A model generated the notes under the pieces. The model saw only the letters and a list, made by a program, of their open reading frames with translations. It ran no database searches and had not been told where the DNA came from. A stretch of 64,000 nt of DNA from Ligilactobacillus ceti DSM 22408 (GTDB taxonomy: Bacteria > Bacillota > Bacilli > Lactobacillales > Lactobacillaceae), in NCBI RefSeq assembly GCF_000423245.1, contig NZ_KE383993.1, forward strand, positions 640,159 to 704,158, in the 5' to 3' direction. Shown in pieces: positions 45,265-58,313 of this stretch; within the stretch, counting starts at the first letter, position 1, and each line of letters begins with the position of its first letter. A program made the translations under genes and the position numbers.

Positions 45265-46467
45265 TTAATGAAACTGTTCATTACTACTAAACATATAACT
45301 TTGATTATGATAACGCATCGACATTACTAACCCAATTCCGATCATATTACCAATCAACGCTGAACCACCTTGACTAATAAATGGTAACGGAATACCTGTT
45401 AATGGTAATAATCCTATACTCATCCCGATATTTTCAAAAACGTGGAATAAAATCATCATAATAACCCCAGTAGAAATATATGCATAAAACTCATTTTTTG
45501 TATCGAAAGTAACTTGAATCATTTGGAAAATCAATAATAAATAAATAAAGATCAAAATACAACCACCAATAAATCCAAAATTTTCTCCAATAACAGAAAA
45601 AATCATATCAGATTCACGAACAGGAACATAAACATTCGATACATTAAAACCTTTACCAAATAATTGTCCTGACCCAATTGCTTTCATACTTTGCCAAAGT
45701 TGATATGCACTACCAGAAGTACTTGCAGATGGATTCAACCATGATTCAACCCGTTTAAATTGATACATTTTAAAACCAATTTTTTCTAAAATCGATTGAT
45801 TATACACTACTAAAATAATAGCTGTTGAGCCTAAAAAACCTACACCAGCTACAACAGGTGCGATAATCTTCCAAGTAATCCCAGAAACTAAGATTAATCC
45901 ACCTAAAATAGCAAAGAACACTAACATGGTCCCAAAGTCATTTTGTAATTTTAATAACACAGCAATAGGTAAAGTCCATAAAAATAGTTTTCCTAATAAC
46001 TTCCAATCAGAACGCATTGTATGTTCGTAATGTTCATTGTTATGTTCTGTAATAACACGACTCATCATTAAAATATAAGCCGGCTTCATAACCTCAGACG
46101 GTTGAAACGTCAAAGGTCCAATTGCAAACCAACTTTTTGCACCAGTTAAAGCTGCATAACTTCGACTATAAAATATCAAAACTAAAACTAATAAAGTTAC
46201 ACCTAAACCGTAAGCTAGTGGTGCTATTTTCCAGAGCTGTTCCGCATCAAACTGCATAATGAAGGCTACAACACCCATGCCAATCATGTACCACAAAGCT
46301 TGTACAATCATTGTACGCCCCACTCCAATTGTTTTACCATCATGCATAATCGCAACATAAATTGAAGCCATTCCAATTACTGCTAAAACCAAGACACAAA
46401 ATATTATCCCGTAATCGATTCGCGAATCAGCATCCCGATTGGAGCGTCTAAATTTTTTATTATCCAA
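45265..46467 (-). CDS. rodA: SEDS-family peptidoglycan polymerase RodA (TTG start)
   Basis: A 400-aa membrane glycosyltransferase of the FtsW/RodA/SpoVE family, with ten predicted helices. The signatures are PLTFQPSEVMKPAYI, LLKLQNDFGTMLVF, ESDMIFSVIGENFG and PLTGIPLPFISQGGSALI. RodA rather than FtsW is preferred because it sits next to the second MreB. The start is TTG at 46467, with AAAGGAG about 10 nt upstream. Confidence 0.92.
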   Translation of the reverse strand: MDNKKFRRSNRDADSRIDYGIIFCVLVLAVIGMASIYVAIMHDGKTIGVGRTMIVQALWYMIGMGVVAFIMQFDAEQLWKIAPLAYGLGVTLLVLVLIFYSRSYAALTGAKSWFAIGPLTFQPSEVMKPAYILMMSRVITEHNNEHYEHTMRSDWKLLGKLFLWTLPIAVLLKLQNDFGTMLVFFAILGGLILVSGITWKIIAPVVAGVGFLGSTAIILVVYNQSILEKIGFKMYQFKRVESWLNPSASTSGSAYQLWQSMKAIGSGQLFGKGFNVSNVYVPVRESDMIFSVIGENFGFIGGCILIFIYLLLIFQMIQVTFDTKNEFYAYISTGVIMMILFHVFENIGMSIGLLPLTGIPLPFISQGGSALIGNMIGIGLVMSMRYHNQSYMFSSNEQFH

Positions 46468-46560
46468 AAGTCAGCTTCTCCTTTTTCATTAGCTTTTTTT
46501 GCTTATTATAAACAATTTGCCGACTAAAGATAACTTTTAGTCGACAAATTTAGATATTTT

Positions 46561-46785
46561 TTAATTACTACTATGTAAATGGAATTCACGAATTAAAATT
46601 CCCATAGCTTCATTTTTAGAATTCACACGAAATTCTTCTTCACTAGGTAATTGTGCAATAAACTTACCATTTTCTTGCGCAATTGTTCCTAATACTTTGT
46701 TTTTTAAAGTTAATTCAATAACTTCTTTACCTTGAACCTTTTTAAGGTTTTCACTAATTTCAATATTTTTTTCTTTCTTTGACAC
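46561..46785 (-). CDS. DUF2969 family protein
   Basis: A 74-aa acidic-basic mixed protein without membrane segments (KNIEISENLKKVQGKEVIEL, FIAQLPSEEEF). Length and its place between yidD and rodA match the DUF2969 family of Lactobacillales; function unknown. The start was set at GTG 46785, with GGAGG 8 nt upstream; the in-frame codons up to 46812 include that ribosome site and are unlikely to be translated. Confidence 0.78.
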   Translation of the reverse strand: MSKKEKNIEISENLKKVQGKEVIELTLKNKVLGTIAQENGKFIAQLPSEEEFRVNSKNEAMGILIREFHLHSSN

Positions 46786-46818
46786 TAAGTAATCCTCCTC
46801 ATATTGCGACACTTACGT

Positions 46819-47088
46819 TTAATCTTCTTTTTTTGGATTTTTATTCCTGAAAATACTAAAATGATCAGGTACAGGATCATGTCCTCCTCTAAGGAAAGGA
46901 TTACATCGGAAAATCCGGGCTATCCCCATCACCAAACCTGCTATGGGACCATGTTTTTCAATGGCTTGAATCATATAACTAGAACAAGTTGGATAATATC
47001 GACAACTTGGTGGTAATAATGGTGAAATCCCTTTTTGATAAAATTTCACTGGGTAAATCAATAATTTCTTGAAAAAATTATTAATCAT
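46819..47088 (-). CDS. yidD: Membrane protein insertion efficiency factor YidD
   Basis: An 89-aa amphipathic, Cys-containing protein of the YidD family, thought to help YidC-dependent insertion. The signature [20 protein letters not shown] is followed by [10 protein letters not shown] and LRGGHDPVP, all characteristic. It starts 1 nt overlapped with the mbl-like stop (TAATG). Confidence 0.95.
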   Translation of the reverse strand: MINNFFKKLLIYPVKFYQKGISPLLPPSCRYYPTCSSYMIQAIEKHGPIAGLVMGIARIFRCNPFLRGGHDPVPDHFSIFRNKNPKKED

Positions 47089-48077
47089 TATTTCTTACCA
47101 CTATTGATAATATGTTCAAGTAACATACCAGTTCCATTGGCAACATCATTTAATGGTGTTGTTGAAATAACAACAGGTACTTTCAAGTGATTTGAGAATA
47201 ATTCATCAATCCCATCTAAAAGCGCCCCACCACCAGTTAAAACAATTCCGCGATCAATAATATCCGCTGCAATTTCTGGTGGAATAATTCCTAATACTTC
47301 TTTGGTAGCGACAATAATCGCTAACATTGTATCATGAACAGCTTCTTCAACTTCATCTGATGTTAAAATAATTGTTTTTGGTAAACCATCCATAATGCCA
47401 CGTCCACGAACATTCATTTCTTTTTGACGATGACCTTTCAAAACAGTTCCGATTTCAATTTTAATTCTTTCAGCCGTATGTTCCCCAATGTGTAAATTAT
47501 AATTTTGACGTACATAATTAATGATATCACTATTTAATTTATCACCAGCTACTTTGACAGAACTACTTGCGACGATATCGCCTAAAGACAAAATTGCAAT
47601 ATCACTTGTCCCACCACCAATATCAATTACCATATTGCCATGTGGTTGAAAAATATCTAAGCCTGCACCTACTGCAGCTACTTTAGGTTCTTCTTCTAAA
47701 TAAACTTTACCGCCACCTGATTTTTCTGCAGCTTGACGAATTGCTTTTTGTTCAATATCTGTTGTATTTGTTGGACAACAAATTAAAATATTAGGTTTTG
47801 ACATGAAACCCTTCACGTTTAATTTTTTAATAAAGTATGACAACATTTGTTCTGTCATATCAAAATCAGCAATCACACCATCTTTTAACGGACGAATTGC
47901 TCTAATATTATTGGGAGTCCGACCAACCATTTTGTACGCTTCTGAACCAACAGCTAAAACACGTTCGCTTTTTGTATCAATAGCAACGACGGATGGTTCG
48001 TTTAAAACAATGCCCTTACCTTGGACATTGATCAAAACATTCGCTGTACCTAAGTCAATCCCGATATCTTTGGCCAT
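47088..48077 (-). CDS. mbl: MreB-like protein (Mbl), second MreB paralogue
   Basis: A 329-aa actin-like filament protein: [34 protein letters not shown] and [15 protein letters not shown]. It differs from MreB at 14167-15171 mainly by substitutions. The amphipathic N terminus seen in MreB (FGMR) is shortened to MAK. It is linked to yidD, DUF2969 and rodA, so it most likely organises lateral wall synthesis with RodA. mbl versus mreBH cannot be separated confidently. Confidence 0.92.
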   Translation of the reverse strand: MAKDIGIDLGTANVLINVQGKGIVLNEPSVVAIDTKSERVLAVGSEAYKMVGRTPNNIRAIRPLKDGVIADFDMTEQMLSYFIKKLNVKGFMSKPNILICCPTNTTDIEQKAIRQAAEKSGGGKVYLEEEPKVAAVGAGLDIFQPHGNMVIDIGGGTSDIAILSLGDIVASSSVKVAGDKLNSDIINYVRQNYNLHIGEHTAERIKIEIGTVLKGHRQKEMNVRGRGIMDGLPKTIILTSDEVEEAVHDTMLAIIVATKEVLGIIPPEIAADIIDRGIVLTGGGALLDGIDELFSNHLKVPVVISTTPLNDVANGTGMLLEHIINSGKK

Positions 48078-48402
48078 AATTAAGCTCCTTTTTAAATATT
48101 GTTTTTATTATCTTTTTTACTATTAAATTGAATTTTTCAATATATCCAATTTATTATAATACTTCAAGCTCTAAACTGCAAGATATCAATGTTATAAGGC
48201 TACTATTTATAATAAAAAAATTATATATTGTCACATGATTTTCAAATAATTAAAAAAATTAAATAAAAAAAATAATTTGTATCCGTTTTTATGCATTTCC
48301 TATCTTGTCGCTCTGGAAACAGAGTGATATTATTAATTCGTTATGCTTTTAAGGAAATAAAGCAATTTATAAATAAAATTCATAATAAGGAGAAAATGAT
48401 TC
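48078..48402. other. Divergent intergenic region between mbl and sulP
   Basis: No gene seen in this 325-nt AT-rich stretch. It should hold both promoters. For sulP a weak pair TTGTAT (48277-48282) and TATCTT (48301-48306), 18 nt apart, is possible. Just after it a small hairpin CGCTCT-N6-AGAGTG (48309-48326) lies in the presumed 5' leader. Confidence 0.4.
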
Positions 48403-50043
48403 ATGAATAAATTAATACCAGAATTAGTCCTCTCGATGAAGCACTATTCTAAAGAAGCACTCGCTAAAGATGTCGTTTCTGGGATTATCGTTGCAATTAT
48501 TGCACTTCCGCTCTCTATTGCCTTAGCTTTAGCCTCAGGCGTCTCCCCTGAACAAGGGTTATACACAGCTATTATTGGTGGTTTTGTAATTGCTGCAACT
48601 GGTGGTAGTAAATTCCAAATTGCAGGTCCAACTGCAGCATTTGCAACTATTGTAGCCGGCATAGTTGCTCGTAATGGGATGCAAGGTTTAGCAGTTGCTA
48701 CTGTTCTAGCTGGGCTAATCCTCATTGTTATGGGGCTTTTACGTATGGGTAGTATGATTAAATATATCCCAACGACCATCACAGCTGGTTTCACCGCAGG
48801 GATTGCTGTTACCATTTTAATCGGTCAATTAAAAGACTTTTTAGGTTTAACATTTGCACATTCACCAATTGAAACAATTGATAAAATCAAAGAAGTTTGG
48901 TTTAGTTTACCGACCTGGAATCCTTTAGCTTTCTTCATTGGAATTATTGCTTTAATAATTTTAATTTTCTGGCCACGTATTAATAAAAAAATTCCAGCAT
49001 CTTTAATCGCCGTGATTGTTACAGCTTCACTTGTGCATTTATTTAAATTACCAGTTAATACTATTGGCAATTTATATACTATTTCTAGTGCTCCACCCAC
49101 ATTCCATTTACCACATTTTTCATTTAATATTGTTTATGAAGTGTTACCAGATGCTTTTACCATTGCAATTTTAGCAGCAATTGAATCTTTATTATCTGCT
49201 GTTGTAGCTGATGAAATGACTGGTCAAGTTCATAATTCAAATATGGAATTAGTCGGTCAAGGTTTAGGTAATACTGCTTCTGCTTTATTCGGTGGTATTC
49301 CAGCAACTGGTGCTATCGCTAGAACTGCAGCTAATATTAAAAACGGTGGCCGTACTCCTGTAGCCGGCATGGTTCAATCCATTATTTTATTACTTGTTTT
49401 AGTTTTACTAATGCCTTATGCTGCTTTAATTCCAATGCCTTGTATTGCAGCAATCTTATTCCAAGTAGCTTATAATATGAGTGGTTGGAAAGCCGTTGTT
49501 AAAACTATTAAAACATCACCAAAAAGTGATATCGCCGTTTTAATCACAACCTTTTTATTAACTGTTATTTTCGATTTAGTAGTGGCAATTTTAGTCGGAA
49601 TGACGCTTGCTTGTCTATTATTTATGAAACGAATGGCCGAAGTTTCGAACTTTAAAGAATGGGATTATTATATTGAAGATTCCGAAGATGAAAACGGTCG
49701 TTATATGATTGTTCCAGATCGTGTACGTGTCTATGAATTTATCGGACCTTTATTCTTTGGTGCTGCTGATAAAATTCCACATATTGATCAACAAACAAAC
49801 ACATCTGTAATTATCATTCGTATGAAAGGTGTTCCTGCACTGGATAGTACAGCTTTAAATGGCCTTTCTTTATTCATTCAAGAATGTCATCATCTTGGAA
49901 TTTCAGTTATTTTCTCTCATGTTAATGAACAACCATTCTCTGTCTTTAAAAAAGCGGGTATGTTAGATTTAATCGGTGAAGACTCTTTCCAACCAAATAT
50001 TGAAGCTGCATTACAATACGCTAATCAAATCAAAAACAAATAA
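48403..50043 (+). CDS. SulP-family anion transporter with STAS domain
   Basis: A 546-aa SLC26/SulP permease with about 11-12 membrane segments (SGIIVAIIALPLSIALALASG; KYIPTTITAGFTAGIAV) and a C-terminal cytoplasmic STAS domain (about 435-540, VIIIRMKGVPALDSTALNGL). Members move sulfate, bicarbonate or dicarboxylates; the substrate is not evident. It has AAGGAG 10 nt before ATG 48403. It lies on the opposite strand to murA and mbl, which are usually neighbours. Confidence 0.93.
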   Translation: MNKLIPELVLSMKHYSKEALAKDVVSGIIVAIIALPLSIALALASGVSPEQGLYTAIIGGFVIAATGGSKFQIAGPTAAFATIVAGIVARNGMQGLAVATVLAGLILIVMGLLRMGSMIKYIPTTITAGFTAGIAVTILIGQLKDFLGLTFAHSPIETIDKIKEVWFSLPTWNPLAFFIGIIALIILIFWPRINKKIPASLIAVIVTASLVHLFKLPVNTIGNLYTISSAPPTFHLPHFSFNIVYEVLPDAFTIAILAAIESLLSAVVADEMTGQVHNSNMELVGQGLGNTASALFGGIPATGAIARTAANIKNGGRTPVAGMVQSIILLLVLVLLMPYAALIPMPCIAAILFQVAYNMSGWKAVVKTIKTSPKSDIAVLITTFLLTVIFDLVVAILVGMTLACLLFMKRMAEVSNFKEWDYYIEDSEDENGRYMIVPDRVRVYEFIGPLFFGAADKIPHIDQQTNTSVIIIRMKGVPALDSTALNGLSLFIQECHHLGISVIFSHVNEQPFSVFKKAGMLDLIGEDSFQPNIEAALQYANQIKNK

Positions 50044-50044
50044 A

Positions 50045-50091
50045 AAAAAGCTATTAACTAACAAAAATTTGTTAGTTAATAGCTTTTTTAT
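50045..50091. terminator. Bidirectional terminator between sulP and murA
   Basis: AAAAAGCTATTAACTAAC pairs perfectly with GTTAGTTAATAGCTTTTT around a short AT loop, with A and T runs outside; it serves both converging genes. Confidence 0.93.
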
Positions 50092-50104
50092 TTAATCATT
50101 CTTA

Positions 50105-51406
50105 TTAAACAACTGGTGTTTTAATTTGATATTCAGTATCAACCACATCATTAATTCGTTTAATATCTGCACCTAATTTAGCTAATTTTTCATGGAATTT
50201 ATAATATCCACGATCTAAATAATCTAAATGTGTAACTTGCGTAATATTTTCAGCAACTAAACCTGATAAGACTAAGGCAGCTGCTGCACGTAAATCTGTA
50301 GCTGCTACTTCAGCACCATTTAGTTTAGCAGGTCCCACCATCACAACTGAATTACCTTCAATTCTAAAATTAGCATTCATCCGACGTAATTCTTCTAAAT
50401 GCATAAACCGATTTTCAAAAACAGTTTCTGTTAACATACTTGTACCATTTGCCATAATTTGTAAAATGGTCATTTGTGGTTGCATATCTGTTGGAAAACC
50501 TGGGTGTGGTAATGTTTTAACATTAACTGGTTTTAATTCTTTTGGTCCAATAATACGTAAGCCGTTTTCTTCTTCTTGAACTTTAATTCCCATTTGTTTC
50601 ATTTTTGAAATTAATGGTTTGTTATGTTCAGCAATGGCTCCTTTAACTAAAACATTCCCTTGTGTTAATCCCGCAGCAACCATAAATGTTCCTGCTTCAA
50701 TACGATCCTGAATAATTGAATGTTCAACACCGTATAATTCTTCCACACCTTCAATTTTTAATGTTTCTGTACCAGCACCTTTGATTTTTGCACCCATTTT
50801 ATTTAAAACATTAGCTAAATCAACAATTTCTGGTTCTCGTGCTACATTTTCAATAACAGTTGTACCTTTAGCTAAAGTGGCAGCCATCATAATATTTTGT
50901 GTAGCTCCCACGCTTGGAAAGTCTAAATAAATATTAGCACCTTGCAACCGATCTACTGTAGCTTCAATATAACCATCATGACGAGAAATTTTTGCACCCA
51001 TCGCTTCTAAACCTTTTAAATGTAAATCGATTGGACGAGTTCCAATCGCACATCCACCCGGCATAGCTACTTTTGCATGACCTAAACGTGCCAATAACGG
51101 TCCTAAAACAACAATCGAAGCACGCATTTTCGCAACGTATTTAAATGGTGTTTCATAAGAAATATCATTTGTTGCATCCAAAACAACTGTTTTATTTACT
51201 TCATCCATGCCAACTTGCACATTTAAAAAGCGCAATACATTATTCATAGTATAAACATCTGATAACATTGGTACATTATGTAAAACTAAACGACCACTTG
51301 TTGGTAAAATACTAGCTGCTAAAATTGGTAAAACGGCATTTTTTGCCCCTTCAATTTCAACTTCACCAACTAAACGTTTTCCTCCACGTACAATAATTTT
51401 TTCCAA
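50105..51406 (-). CDS. murA: UDP-GlcNAc 1-carboxyvinyltransferase MurA (TTG start)
   Basis: MurA adds enolpyruvate from PEP to UDP-GlcNAc, the committed step of peptidoglycan synthesis and the target of fosfomycin. The 433-aa protein has VEGAKN-type start ([16 protein letters not shown]) and [20 protein letters not shown] with the active-site Cys. [13 protein letters not shown] is near the end. The start was set at TTG 51406 ([12 protein letters not shown]), 8 nt after GGAGG; a GTG five codons upstream lies at the ribosome site itself. Confidence 0.95.
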   Translation of the reverse strand: MEKIIVRGGKRLVGEVEIEGAKNAVLPILAASILPTSGRLVLHNVPMLSDVYTMNNVLRFLNVQVGMDEVNKTVVLDATNDISYETPFKYVAKMRASIVVLGPLLARLGHAKVAMPGGCAIGTRPIDLHLKGLEAMGAKISRHDGYIEATVDRLQGANIYLDFPSVGATQNIMMAATLAKGTTVIENVAREPEIVDLANVLNKMGAKIKGAGTETLKIEGVEELYGVEHSIIQDRIEAGTFMVAAGLTQGNVLVKGAIAEHNKPLISKMKQMGIKVQEEENGLRIIGPKELKPVNVKTLPHPGFPTDMQPQMTILQIMANGTSMLTETVFENRFMHLEELRRMNANFRIEGNSVVMVGPAKLNGAEVAATDLRAAAALVLSGLVAENITQVTHLDYLDRGYYKFHEKLAKLGADIKRINDVVDTEYQIKTPVV

Positions 51407-51440
51407 ATTATTCTCCTCCACACTCTCTAACTAATTATTT

Positions 51441-51677
51441 TTAGTATAAATACATTAAATTTCGTACATTATCAATAAAACTTAAAAAGAATTCACTGCA
51501 ACCATAGCCAATCGCTACAGAAAGCATAATTATTATCAATTTGAATTTCGTTTGTTTTTCAGGTGTAATTCTAAAATATCGTTCTAATTGTAAACTTTGA
51601 ATTCCACTAAAAGCAGCTGCTATAAATACAAAATAACTTACTATTCTAATAACTGCCATAAATCCTACTGTTTTCAT
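51441..51677 (-). CDS. DUF1146 small membrane protein
   Basis: A 78-aa protein with two membrane helices (IRIVSYFVFIAAAFSGI and FKLIIIMLSVAIGYGCSEFFLSFI), matching the DUF1146/YwzB family. It sits between atpC and murA, the conserved position in Bacilli. AAGGA lies before ATG 51677. Function unknown. Confidence 0.85.
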   Translation of the reverse strand: MKTVGFMAVIRIVSYFVFIAAAFSGIQSLQLERYFRITPEKQTKFKLIIIMLSVAIGYGCSEFFLSFIDNVRNLMYLY

Positions 51678-51767
51678 AATTACATTCCTTCACTCAAAAA
51701 CTTATCCATACTTTATAATATCACAATTCAACTATATGAGTCATTGATTTTACTTAATTTTAGAAAC

Positions 51768-51808
51768 AAAAAAAGCCTTAGATTTTTTTCAAAATCTAAG
51801 GCTTTTTG
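51768..51808 (-). terminator. Terminator of the atp operon
   Basis: Minus-strand AAAAGCCTTAGATTTT (51791-51806 complement) pairs perfectly with its partner at 51771-51786 around a 4-nt loop, followed by TTTTTTTGTTTC. Confidence 0.93.
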
Positions 51809-51811
51809 TTT

Positions 51812-52231
51812 TTAGTTGTTTGTTAATTTCAAACGGTTAATAGCACGTCTTAAAGCAATTTCAGCACGACGCAAATCATTAATATCTTTAGATACTTTCG
51901 CATCTTGGATATGTTTCAATGCACGTTCACGAGCTGCTTTAGCACGTTCAACATCAATGTCTTCGACACATTCTGCTGCAGAGGCCACAACGTTTAAAAC
52001 ATTATCAGAAAATTCAATAAAACCACCTGTTACAGCAATTTCTTCAACTGAATCATCTTCTTTTCTAATTTTAACAACATCAATAGCTAAACTAGCTAAG
52101 ATTGGAACACGATTAGGCATAAAACCAATCGAACCTTTAGTAGTTGTACAAATTACTGATTTACCTGTACCTTCATAGATACGGCCATCAGGAGTAACAA
52201 CGTTAACAGTCAAAACATTCGCCTTGCTCAT
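51812..52231 (-). CDS. atpC: ATP synthase F1 subunit epsilon
   Basis: A 139-aa central-stalk subunit that couples and inhibits F1. It has the beta-sandwich start VNVVTPDGRIYEG, FMPNRVPILASL and a C-terminal two-helix arm with RAKAARERALKHI and RRAEIALRRAINRLK. Last gene of the operon, followed by its terminator. Confidence 0.97.
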   Translation of the reverse strand: MSKANVLTVNVVTPDGRIYEGTGKSVICTTTKGSIGFMPNRVPILASLAIDVVKIRKEDDSVEEIAVTGGFIEFSDNVLNVVASAAECVEDIDVERAKAARERALKHIQDAKVSKDINDLRRAEIALRRAINRLKLTNN

Positions 52232-52248
52232 TAGACGTTACCTCCCTC

Positions 52249-53649
<1,401 letters not shown>

Positions 53650-53669
53650 TCATTAATTCCTCCCGTTTT

Positions 53670-54674
53670 TTATTCAATTGCCGCTTGGGCACCTGTAATT
53701 TCTGTGATTTCAGTTGTAATAGCTGCTTGACGAGCACGGTTGTACTGTAATTGCAATGTTGAAATAATATCATTTGCATTATCAGTAGCAGATCTCATCG
53801 CATTAGCACTTGAAGCATGTTCAGCTGTTTTAGCATCTAAAATAGCTCCATAAACTAAACTTTCAGCATATTGAGGTAAGACAATTTCTAAAATTTCTTC
53901 TTCAGAAGGTTCTGTTTCATAAAACGCTTCTTCATCAGATTGCTGTTGATTATCATCTTCATGTTTATCTTCAGCTTTAGTATCTACACCTAAATTTTCT
54001 TCCGTAATTGGTAACATTCTTTCTGAACGGAATTCAGAAGTTAACATATTAACAAAGTGGTTATAACAAACATGAAGTTCATCAAAAACCTCTTCGTTAT
54101 ACATATTAACAATTTCTGCTACCAACGGACGAATTTCCCGGAATGTTGGAACATCTGAAACACCGGTATATTCGTAAATCACACGATAACCACGTTTTCT
54201 AAAGAATTCTAAGCCAGTTCTTCCGATTGCGATAATTTCTAATTGATCATCCTCTAAATCGAGTTTTTCAATTAAATCCATTGTTTGTTTTAATACATTA
54301 CTATTATAACCACCAACTAAACCACGATCAGAAGTAACAACAACAATACCAACATGCTTAACTTCACGTTGCTCTAACATTGTTAAACTGGTTTCTTCTT
54401 TGTTTTGTTTTTCGTTGCTAAGACCTTGTTCCTCATTTTCTTCACGAGCTTTACGTTCTTGATTTTGACGATCAGAAATAGCTGCTAAGAAATGTGATTC
54501 TGCAAGGTGGGTGATGACACTCTGGATCTTAGATGCATACACTTGATAACTTTTAGTCTGACCTTGGATCTGACTTAACTTAACAGTTGAAATCATCTGC
54601 ATAGCACCAGTAATCTGGCCTGTCTTTTTAGTTGATTGAATCTTACGTTTGACTTCTTGTAACGTAGCAGGCAT
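53670..54674 (-). CDS. atpG: ATP synthase F1 subunit gamma with two hydrophilic insertions
   Basis: Rotor shaft of F1. The termini are canonical (LQEVKRKIQSTKKTGQITGA; NRARQAAITTEITEITGAQA). At 334 aa it is longer than the ~287 aa of B. subtilis because of two charged segments: about 67-100 (Glu/Lys/Gln-rich, REENEEQGLSNEKQNKEE) and about 226-252 (acidic, AEDKHEDDNQQQSDEEAF). Insertions of this kind are known to vary in lactic acid bacteria. Confidence 0.97.
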   Translation of the reverse strand: MPATLQEVKRKIQSTKKTGQITGAMQMISTVKLSQIQGQTKSYQVYASKIQSVITHLAESHFLAAISDRQNQERKAREENEEQGLSNEKQNKEETSLTMLEQREVKHVGIVVVTSDRGLVGGYNSNVLKQTMDLIEKLDLEDDQLEIIAIGRTGLEFFRKRGYRVIYEYTGVSDVPTFREIRPLVAEIVNMYNEEVFDELHVCYNHFVNMLTSEFRSERMLPITEENLGVDTKAEDKHEDDNQQQSDEEAFYETEPSEEEILEIVLPQYAESLVYGAILDAKTAEHASSANAMRSATDNANDIISTLQLQYNRARQAAITTEITEITGAQAAIE

Positions 54675-54693
54675 CAGCTTTCACCACCCTTTC

Positions 54694-56220
<1,527 letters not shown>

Positions 56221-56226
56221 TTAAAA

Positions 56227-56769
56227 TCATTTTAATAACAGACGTTTGATGCGTTCAATCTTTGCTTTAACTGAACCGTCATAAATAGTGTTGTTCGCTT
56301 CTAAGACAACCCCACCAATAATTGATTCATCAATTGTTGGTTCAATGATTACCTTATTTGCATCAACAACATTAGCAAATGAAGAAGCGAGTCTTTGCTT
56401 TTGATCTTCATCTAATTCAACTGCAGTCGTTACTGATACACGAACTGTCTTGTCAAATTCATCGTTTAATCTGTTAAATTCTTCAATAACACCTTCTAAG
56501 TTAACTATACGCCCATAATCATAGAGCATATTAAGCAAATTAGTTGTTAACTCAGAAGTATTTTTAGTAATTTCTGTTAATAAGTCTCTTTTAGCTTGGT
56601 CGCTAATTTGAACACTTGTTAAAAATACTAATAATTCAGGTTCTTGATGCAAGGCCTTTTTTATCTCGTTTAATTCAGAAACTAGAATGGCACGATCACC
56701 CTTATCAAGGGCTACTTCAAATAAAGCCTTGCCATAGCGACGTGCAACTGATTCGTTATCTAGTTTCAT
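56227..56769 (-). CDS. atpH: ATP synthase F1 subunit delta
   Basis: 180-aa peripheral stalk subunit linking F1 to the b-dimer. It starts [17 protein letters not shown] and ends with the typical [21 protein letters not shown]. It overlaps atpF by 14 nt. Confidence 0.97.
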   Translation of the reverse strand: MKLDNESVARRYGKALFEVALDKGDRAILVSELNEIKKALHQEPELLVFLTSVQISDQAKRDLLTEITKNTSELTTNLLNMLYDYGRIVNLEGVIEEFNRLNDEFDKTVRVSVTTAVELDEDQKQRLASSFANVVDANKVIIEPTIDESIIGGVVLEANNTIYDGSVKAKIERIKRLLLK

Positions 56770-57277
56770 TATGCTTACCCAACCCTTCGATATATGAATC
56801 GACTAGAGTCTCATGACCGCTAGCATTCAATTCTTTTTGAATGACTTTCGAAGCAATTTCAATAGATAATTCAGCCACATCGTTTTTAACGCCTTCTAAT
56901 GCATCTTGACGTTCTTGTTCAATGTCTTTGCGAGCACGTTCTTTAAGTGCTGTTGCTTCTGAATTTGCAGAAGCAAGAATTGTTGCTTTTTGTTCTTCAC
57001 CATTTTTCTTCGCACGATCAACGATCTGAGAAGCTTCAATATGTGAATCCTTGAGTGCTGCTTCACGCTGTTCTGCTAATTCAGCAGCTTTAATACGATT
57101 GCGTTCTGCAGAATCAATATCGTCAGCAATTTTTTCAGCACGTTTATCCATCATACCAGCGATAGAATCCCATGCGAAGTGTTTAATTGCCGCAATTAAA
57201 AGCAAGAATGTTACTAAATAAAACAGAAAGTCGCCCCATTGAACACCTTGAGCATCAAGTAAAAATGTTGAATTCAT
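56756..57277 (-). CDS. atpF: ATP synthase F0 subunit b
   Basis: 173-aa stator subunit: one N-terminal membrane helix ([17 protein letters not shown]), then a long charged helix ([35 protein letters not shown]). It lies between atpE and atpH as usual. Confidence 0.97.
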   Translation of the reverse strand: MNSTFLLDAQGVQWGDFLFYLVTFLLLIAAIKHFAWDSIAGMMDKRAEKIADDIDSAERNRIKAAELAEQREAALKDSHIEASQIVDRAKKNGEEQKATILASANSEATALKERARKDIEQERQDALEGVKNDVAELSIEIASKVIQKELNASGHETLVDSYIEGLGKHNETR

Positions 57278-57338
57278 CTATTGACACCTCCCTCTAAATT
57301 TCAATAATCTTGACATCGTGATATTGACTTTAAAGGAA

Positions 57339-57566
57339 TTATTTTTGTAATAACATGAAAGCAATAACGATAGCAATAATAGGAACAGCTTCGATCAAAC
57401 CAACACCGATAAACATTGTTGTACGTAAACCGTTTTGGATTTCTGGCTGACGAGCCATACTTTCAACTGTCTTGGAAATAACTTTCGCGTTACCAAACGC
57501 TGTAGCAATAGCTGCACATGCAGCAATAACTGTTGCACCGATTAAAGCAATAACTGTTGTACTCAT
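57339..57566 (-). CDS. atpE: ATP synthase F0 subunit c
   Basis: 75-aa c-ring subunit: two membrane helices joined by the polar loop ARQPE. The ion-binding carboxylate is Glu59 in [12 protein letters not shown]; Ala follows the Glu rather than Ser/Thr, which favours protons over sodium. Confidence 0.97.
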   Translation of the reverse strand: MSTTVIALIGATVIAACAAIATAFGNAKVISKTVESMARQPEIQNGLRTTMFIGVGLIEAVPIIAIVIAFMLLQK

Positions 57567-57599
57567 AATAAATATATCCTCCTTGATTGTCCTACAATA

Positions 57600-58313
57600 T
57601 TATTCTACTTCGACCTTCTCTGACACATAAACCATAATCAACGTTACAAAGACATAGGCTTGGATAGTCCCGATAAATAGAGAGAATCCCTGCCAAATCA
57701 TTTCTAATGGTATGGCTGGAATAGTGGTCCATATTCCTTTTGATTTAGCGAAGTGTCCGATTGTTGTTAACAGAACTTCACCTGAAAAAATATTACCGAA
57801 TAGACGAAGAGCTACTGTTAAGAAGTTTGTGAACTGCTCAATCATGCTGATGGGGGCCATCATTGGCATAGGGCTCAAAAACGAATTCTTAACATATCCC
57901 CAAAGTCCGAACTTTTTAGCACCCACAAAATGAGCCATCGTTAATACGATAAAGGCTAATGTTAATGTTGTTAATGGAGATGCTGTTGGACTCTTGATGT
58001 AATGGATGTCGCCAATTGCAAATTCTATCATTAATCCTAACTGGTTAGAAACAAAGATAAACATAAACAATGTAAAGGCTAGCAGTCTAAACTGCCGTCC
58101 GATTTCATCAGGCATGGCACTCTTTACGATTCCGTTCGTAAAATCAATTAGAAATTCTAAGTAATTCTGTTTACCTGTTGGTTTCATTTTGACATCGCGT
58201 GAAAGCCAGAAAATAAAAGCAAAAACAACGAGTGCCGCTACCAAACCAGACAAAATATTTCCAACATTAAAAGGAATACCAAAAAGCTTCAAAACTAGAG
58301 CTTCTTCATTCAC
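57600..58313 (-). CDS. atpB: ATP synthase F0 subunit a
   Basis: 237-aa membrane subunit forming the proton path. It has about five helices, the essential Arg in LTVALRLFGNIFSGEVLL, and the C-terminal IGTIQAYVFVTLIMVYVSE. The start is best placed at GTG 58313 with AGGTG 7 nt upstream; a TTG one codon earlier is possible. First gene of the operon; no atpI was found upstream. Confidence 0.96.
   Translation of the reverse strand: MNEEALVLKLFGIPFNVGNILSGLVAALVVFAFIFWLSRDVKMKPTGKQNYLEFLIDFTNGIVKSAMPDEIGRQFRLLAFTLFMFIFVSNQLGLMIEFAIGDIHYIKSPTASPLTTLTLAFIVLTMAHFVGAKKFGLWGYVKNSFLSPMPMMAPISMIEQFTNFLTVALRLFGNIFSGEVLLTTIGHFAKSKGIWTTIPAIPLEMIWQGFSLFIGTIQAYVFVTLIMVYVSEKVEVE

Noticed and set aside
48444-48815. 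123-codon frame antisense to sulP
   Set aside because: It is a shadow of the sulP coding strand, Ala/Pro/Ile-rich, without ribosome site or promoter.
51816-52178. 120-codon frame antisense to atpC
   Set aside because: Mirror of a highly conserved gene; no support of its own.
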